Shown: in pieces, positions 5,457 through 7,449 of the stretch
How the letters are laid out: every line of letters begins with the position of its first letter
How positions within the stretch are numbered: the first letter of the stretch is position 1
NCBI GenBank assembly: GCA_013696065.1
Contig: JACCZJ010000466.1
Coordinates: forward strand, 1-7,449
Reading direction: 5' to 3'
Length of the DNA: 7,449 nucleotides
Source: Nocardioidaceae bacterium
Lineage (GTDB): Bacteria; Actinomycetota; Actinomycetes; Propionibacteriales; Nocardioidaceae
Position numbers and translations under genes: made by a program
The notes under the pieces: generated by a model
The model's database searches: none
Told to the model about the DNA's origin: nothing
What the model saw: the letters and a program-made list of their open reading frames with translations, nothing else

Positions 5457-5530
5457 CCACCTTCCCGTTCCGACTTGTCAGACTCTGGGACCGCTATAGC
5501 CGTCCGAGCGTCTGACAAGTCGGAAGGTGG
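5457..5530. terminator. Long near-perfect palindrome between converging genes (bidirectional terminator or repeat element)
   Basis: The right arm (5510-5530) is matched over all 21 bases by the left arm (5457-5483), which carries a 6-base bulge near 5466. The 26 bases between continue the dyad, centred on GCTATAGC (5493-5500), with only a few mismatches. The whole element is close to a single palindrome of about 34 bp per side. It lies 16 bp after the trhA stop and 2 bp beyond the stop of the minus-strand membrane-protein gene, so it can terminate both transcripts. Its size exceeds an ordinary terminator, so it may belong to a dispersed palindromic repeat family. Confidence 0.75.
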
Positions 5531-5532
5531 TG

Positions 5533-6690
5533 TCAGGACTCTGGAGGCGCTGACCATGGGAGATCCGGGTCGTAGGGCAGCCCCGTGAGGTCGTGGAGCG
5601 ACTGGCTGGGCAGGAACTGGTAATGGCCGATCCGGTAGTCCCCGCACTCGTTCAACTCCAGGGCCACCACATCTTCCCATTGAGTGATGAGGATCAGTCT
5701 CGGCATGTCGACATCCGATAACGGGCACCGGTTTACGCGTAGGGGCGGTTGGTCGCGGAGGTCTATTGCTCGTCGCCACTCTTCGTTGAATTGCGCCATC
5801 ACGTCGGTTGCGTCGACCACGCGGGCACCTCGGCCGTACCCAAAACAGAGGGAGCCGAACAATGTAGAGGTGGTGACGGGGACGCCTCTCGTTTCGTATC
5901 CCGTCTGATAGCTGGAACATTCGAGGACCCAGCGCTCCGGCGCAGGCGACTGGCGACGCTGTTCGGCCAACGCGTCGAAGAAGCTGTCCAGCACCACATC
6001 GCTCTCGATCGGCTTGCCCTCGACGATGATGTCCGTGCACATGCTGCTGACGAAGAAGGTCTGCTCCGGTACATCGGGAGCATTCTGATCCACTCGGGGC
6101 AGCACGGATCCCACGCGGAAGAAGTATGGGTCCGACTGAGGGCGTAGAGCCTGGCAGCGGTCGGGATCTGCGGCCCGCTTCTCACTGAGCGCGGAGACGA
6201 ACGTGTCGACGTCGACGATCAAGGCGTCTTGGGGAGCCACCCAGTCGACGGCCGCCCCCGCATAGGTCGGAGCGCAGAGTCGAATGAAGGCGGCATCTGA
6301 CGACAAGTGCGGTGCCCGTCCGGTCGCAGCGAAGTGAGCTTGGTCGTCCTCGCCTGGGCACGAACCGACTTGTGTCGGGCCGAAATCGGTGGAAGAGGCG
6401 GTCGGTGGGCCCGTGGCGCCAGGGGTCGGGCCCGACGCCTGTGTGGCGTCGGCTGGACCCGCCACGTTGTCCGGTGCGTAGACATTGGTCTTCAGAAAGG
6501 TTGGCGTGATGACTACAGCGGCGACGGCTCCGACGACGGCGACAGCACCGATGGTCCCCCGCTTGCGCTGCTGCCGGGCCCGTGCCTCCACCGTCGCGGC
6601 GCGACCGGACGGGTCAGGCGCAGCTGGCGCTGTGTTGGCGAGGAGCCTCCGAATACGCTCCAGGTCTCGGTCGTCTCGGTGGTCCTTCAT
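5533..6690 (-). CDS. Sigma-factor-linked single-pass membrane protein with four-module cysteine ectodomain
   Basis: A 385-residue protein of no family I recognise by name. The ATG at 6688-6690 overlaps the sigma-factor stop (ATGA) and AAGG precedes it by eight bases, so the two are translationally coupled. Residues 1-44 are charged and cytoplasmic (DRDLERIRRLLANTAP), 46-66 form one transmembrane helix (TIGAVAVVGAVAAVVITPTF), 76-107 are a Gly/Pro/Thr/Ser linker, and 108-385 an extracellular domain. All eight cysteines are in the ectodomain (111, 139, 179, 218, 258, 282, 322, 349). Three pairs are spaced exactly alike (139-179, 218-258 and 282-322, each 40 residues), implying about four tandem modules of 64-79 residues. 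Position and topology suggest an anti-sigma factor or sensor for the adjacent sigma factor. No zinc-binding ZAS motif (HxxxCxxC) is present, so the mode of control is unknown. The ectodomain may bind a cell-wall or surface ligand. Confidence 0.8.
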   Translation of the reverse strand: MKDHRDDRDLERIRRLLANTAPAAPDPSGRAATVEARARQQRKRGTIGAVAVVGAVAAVVITPTFLKTNVYAPDNVAGPADATQASGPTPGATGPPTASSTDFGPTQVGSCPGEDDQAHFAATGRAPHLSSDAAFIRLCAPTYAGAAVDWVAPQDALIVDVDTFVSALSEKRAADPDRCQALRPQSDPYFFRVGSVLPRVDQNAPDVPEQTFFVSSMCTDIIVEGKPIESDVVLDSFFDALAEQRRQSPAPERWVLECSSYQTGYETRGVPVTTSTLFGSLCFGYGRGARVVDATDVMAQFNEEWRRAIDLRDQPPLRVNRCPLSDVDMPRLILITQWEDVVALELNECGDYRIGHYQFLPSQSLHDLTGLPYDPDLPWSAPPES

Positions 6691-7328
6691 CGCCCGTCCC
6701 TTGTCTGTTCAGTCTTTGTCTGCTGGGTCTCGGTTCGCTCAGGTTGTGTCTGTTCAGGCTGTGTCCGGTCAGGCTCTTGGTCGCGGTCACTCAGCACGGG
6801 CGAGCGGCGCAACGCTGCCAACGCCCGGGACGACTGGCTCTTGACCGTTCCGACGCTGCAGCCCAGTGCCATCGCGGTCTCTTGTTCGGTCAGGTCGTCG
6901 AAATAGCGGAGTACGACGACCGCCCGCTGGCCGCGCGTCAAGGCCGCCAACGCTGCCAACACGTCTTGGCGCTGATCGACCTCGTCAGCCTCGCTCGTCG
7001 CAACCTGTCCGGACCCCCGCCGTTCAGGCATCGCCTCGGTCGGCACCTCGGCGCTCCACTTGCGGCGCCACCAGTCCGTGTACGTCGTCACCAGCACCCG
7101 CCGTACATAACCCTCGACGGCTCCGTCGCGAGCGATGCTGCCCCACCGCCGCCAAGCCTTGAGCAGTGCTGTCTGCAACAAGTCCTCGGCCTTGTGAGCG
7201 TCACCGGTCAGGAGATATGCGCTCCGCCACAGGTCGCCGCTGCGCAGAGCCACGAACTCCTCGAAGGTGATCGAGGGAGTGGTGGCGCGAGTTTCAGCCT
7301 CGGTTGGCAGACCAAAGGCTCCACTCAC
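6687..7328 (-). CDS. ECF RNA polymerase sigma factor, SigE family
   Basis: A group 4 (extracytoplasmic function) sigma factor that would direct RNA polymerase to a small regulon. The start is GTG at 7328, with AGAGG seven bases upstream (7336-7340). Sigma region 2 spans about 22-90: FEEFVALRSGDLWRSAYLLTG, then HKAEDLLQTALLKAWRRW (the DLLQ core-binding motif) and YVRRVLVTTYTDWWRR. Region 4 spans about 120-175: ALTRGQRAVVVLRYFDDLTEQETA, then LGCSVGTVKSQSSRALAALR, a helix-turn-helix. This matches the actinobacterial SigE-like ECF family, usually about 165-180 residues. Here a polar tail (about 180-213) adds TQPEQ-TQPER repeats and Thr/Gln/Glu-rich sequence with codons less GC-rich than the body. 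The stop overlaps the next gene's start by ATGA. An ECF-like promoter at 7370-7398 suggests autoregulation. Confidence 0.93.
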   Translation of the reverse strand: MSGAFGLPTEAETRATTPSITFEEFVALRSGDLWRSAYLLTGDAHKAEDLLQTALLKAWRRWGSIARDGAVEGYVRRVLVTTYTDWWRRKWSAEVPTEAMPERRGSGQVATSEADEVDQRQDVLAALAALTRGQRAVVVLRYFDDLTEQETAMALGCSVGTVKSQSSRALAALRRSPVLSDRDQEPDRTQPEQTQPERTETQQTKTEQTRDGR

Positions 7329-7369
7329 TCGACTGCCTCTTCTCTGGTCTCTGATCTCCTGCCTCTACA

Positions 7370-7398
7370 ACGAGGCGACCCCCTCAAAAGGTTGTCAA
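7370..7398 (-). promoter_or_regulatory. Candidate ECF-type promoter of the sigma operon
   Basis: On the minus strand TTGACAACC (7390-7398) is followed after 14 bases by CCTCGT (7370-7375), about 42 bases before the GTG start. AACC-type -35 and CGTC/CTCGT-like -10 elements are usual for ECF sigma factors, and the position fits autoregulation. TTGACA alone would also be a good housekeeping -35 at 17-bp spacing, but CCTCGT is a poor housekeeping -10. I see nothing else recognisable from 7399 to the window end. Confidence 0.5.
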
Positions 7399-7449
7399 GC
7401 CTCCGACTGTCATTGTGTCTCGACGCTTAGCGCTCTCCGCTAGTGCGCG

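Noticed and set aside
6582..7430. 282-codon plus-strand open frame
   Set aside because: It is antisense to the sigma factor and the start of its partner, rich in Arg/Leu/Pro/Ser with no recognisable motif: a shadow of the real genes.
7399..7449. Short inverted repeats (TAGCG/CGCTA) at the right edge
   Set aside because: The arms are only about five bases, expected by chance, and no context extends beyond the edge.

Overview
The window is a high-GC stretch from an actinomycete. GTG and TTG starts are common, and there is a SigE-type ECF sigma factor, a PIN-PhoH fusion and a short-chain cis-prenyltransferase of the mycobacterial Rv1086 type. The genus cannot be fixed from sequence alone. Nocardioidaceae or Propionibacteriaceae-like actinomycetes would fit, but this is inference.

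Layout, left to right. Positions 1-1276 hold one secreted S8 subtilase gene broken by an inverted junction. Its N-terminal half (signal peptide, I9-like prodomain, catalytic Asp and His) runs leftward from 1276 to about 446. The next part of the same protein (oxyanion-hole Asn region) runs rightward from the window edge to about 428-459, so the halves meet tail to tail. Positions 1419-2138 (minus) encode a secreted lytic-transglycosylase-like protein. Positions 2242-3651 (minus) encode PhoH2, a PIN-domain plus PhoH ATPase protein. Positions 3874-4638 (minus) encode an isoprenyl (cis-prenyl) transferase. A 125-bp divergent gap separates this from trhA (hemolysin III/PAQR family) at 4764-5441 (plus). 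A long, nearly perfect palindrome at 5457-5530 lies between trhA and a converging two-gene operon on the minus strand: an ECF sigma factor (7328-6687) overlapping by ATGA a one-pass membrane protein (6690-5533) that probably senses for or restrains the sigma factor. An ECF-like promoter precedes the operon.

How the genes relate. trhA, uppS and phoH2 are neighbours in other actinomycetes too (Rv1085c, Rv1086 and nearby Rv1095 in Mycobacterium tuberculosis), so the middle is conserved chromosomal backbone. Both secreted envelope enzymes, the transglycosylase and the subtilase, have GTTACC-type motifs upstream. The one before the subtilase is an exact repeat pair at 11-bp period, reminiscent of MtrA-type response-regulator sites. 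The sigma/membrane-protein pair looks like a self-contained, autoregulated envelope signalling module.

Most worth a second look are the inverted subtilase junction (real inversion or assembly/amplification chimera), the four-module cysteine-framed ectodomain of the sigma-linked membrane protein, the 5457-5530 palindrome, and the paired GTTACC boxes. I saw no tRNA, rRNA, CRISPR array, transposase or recombinase gene.
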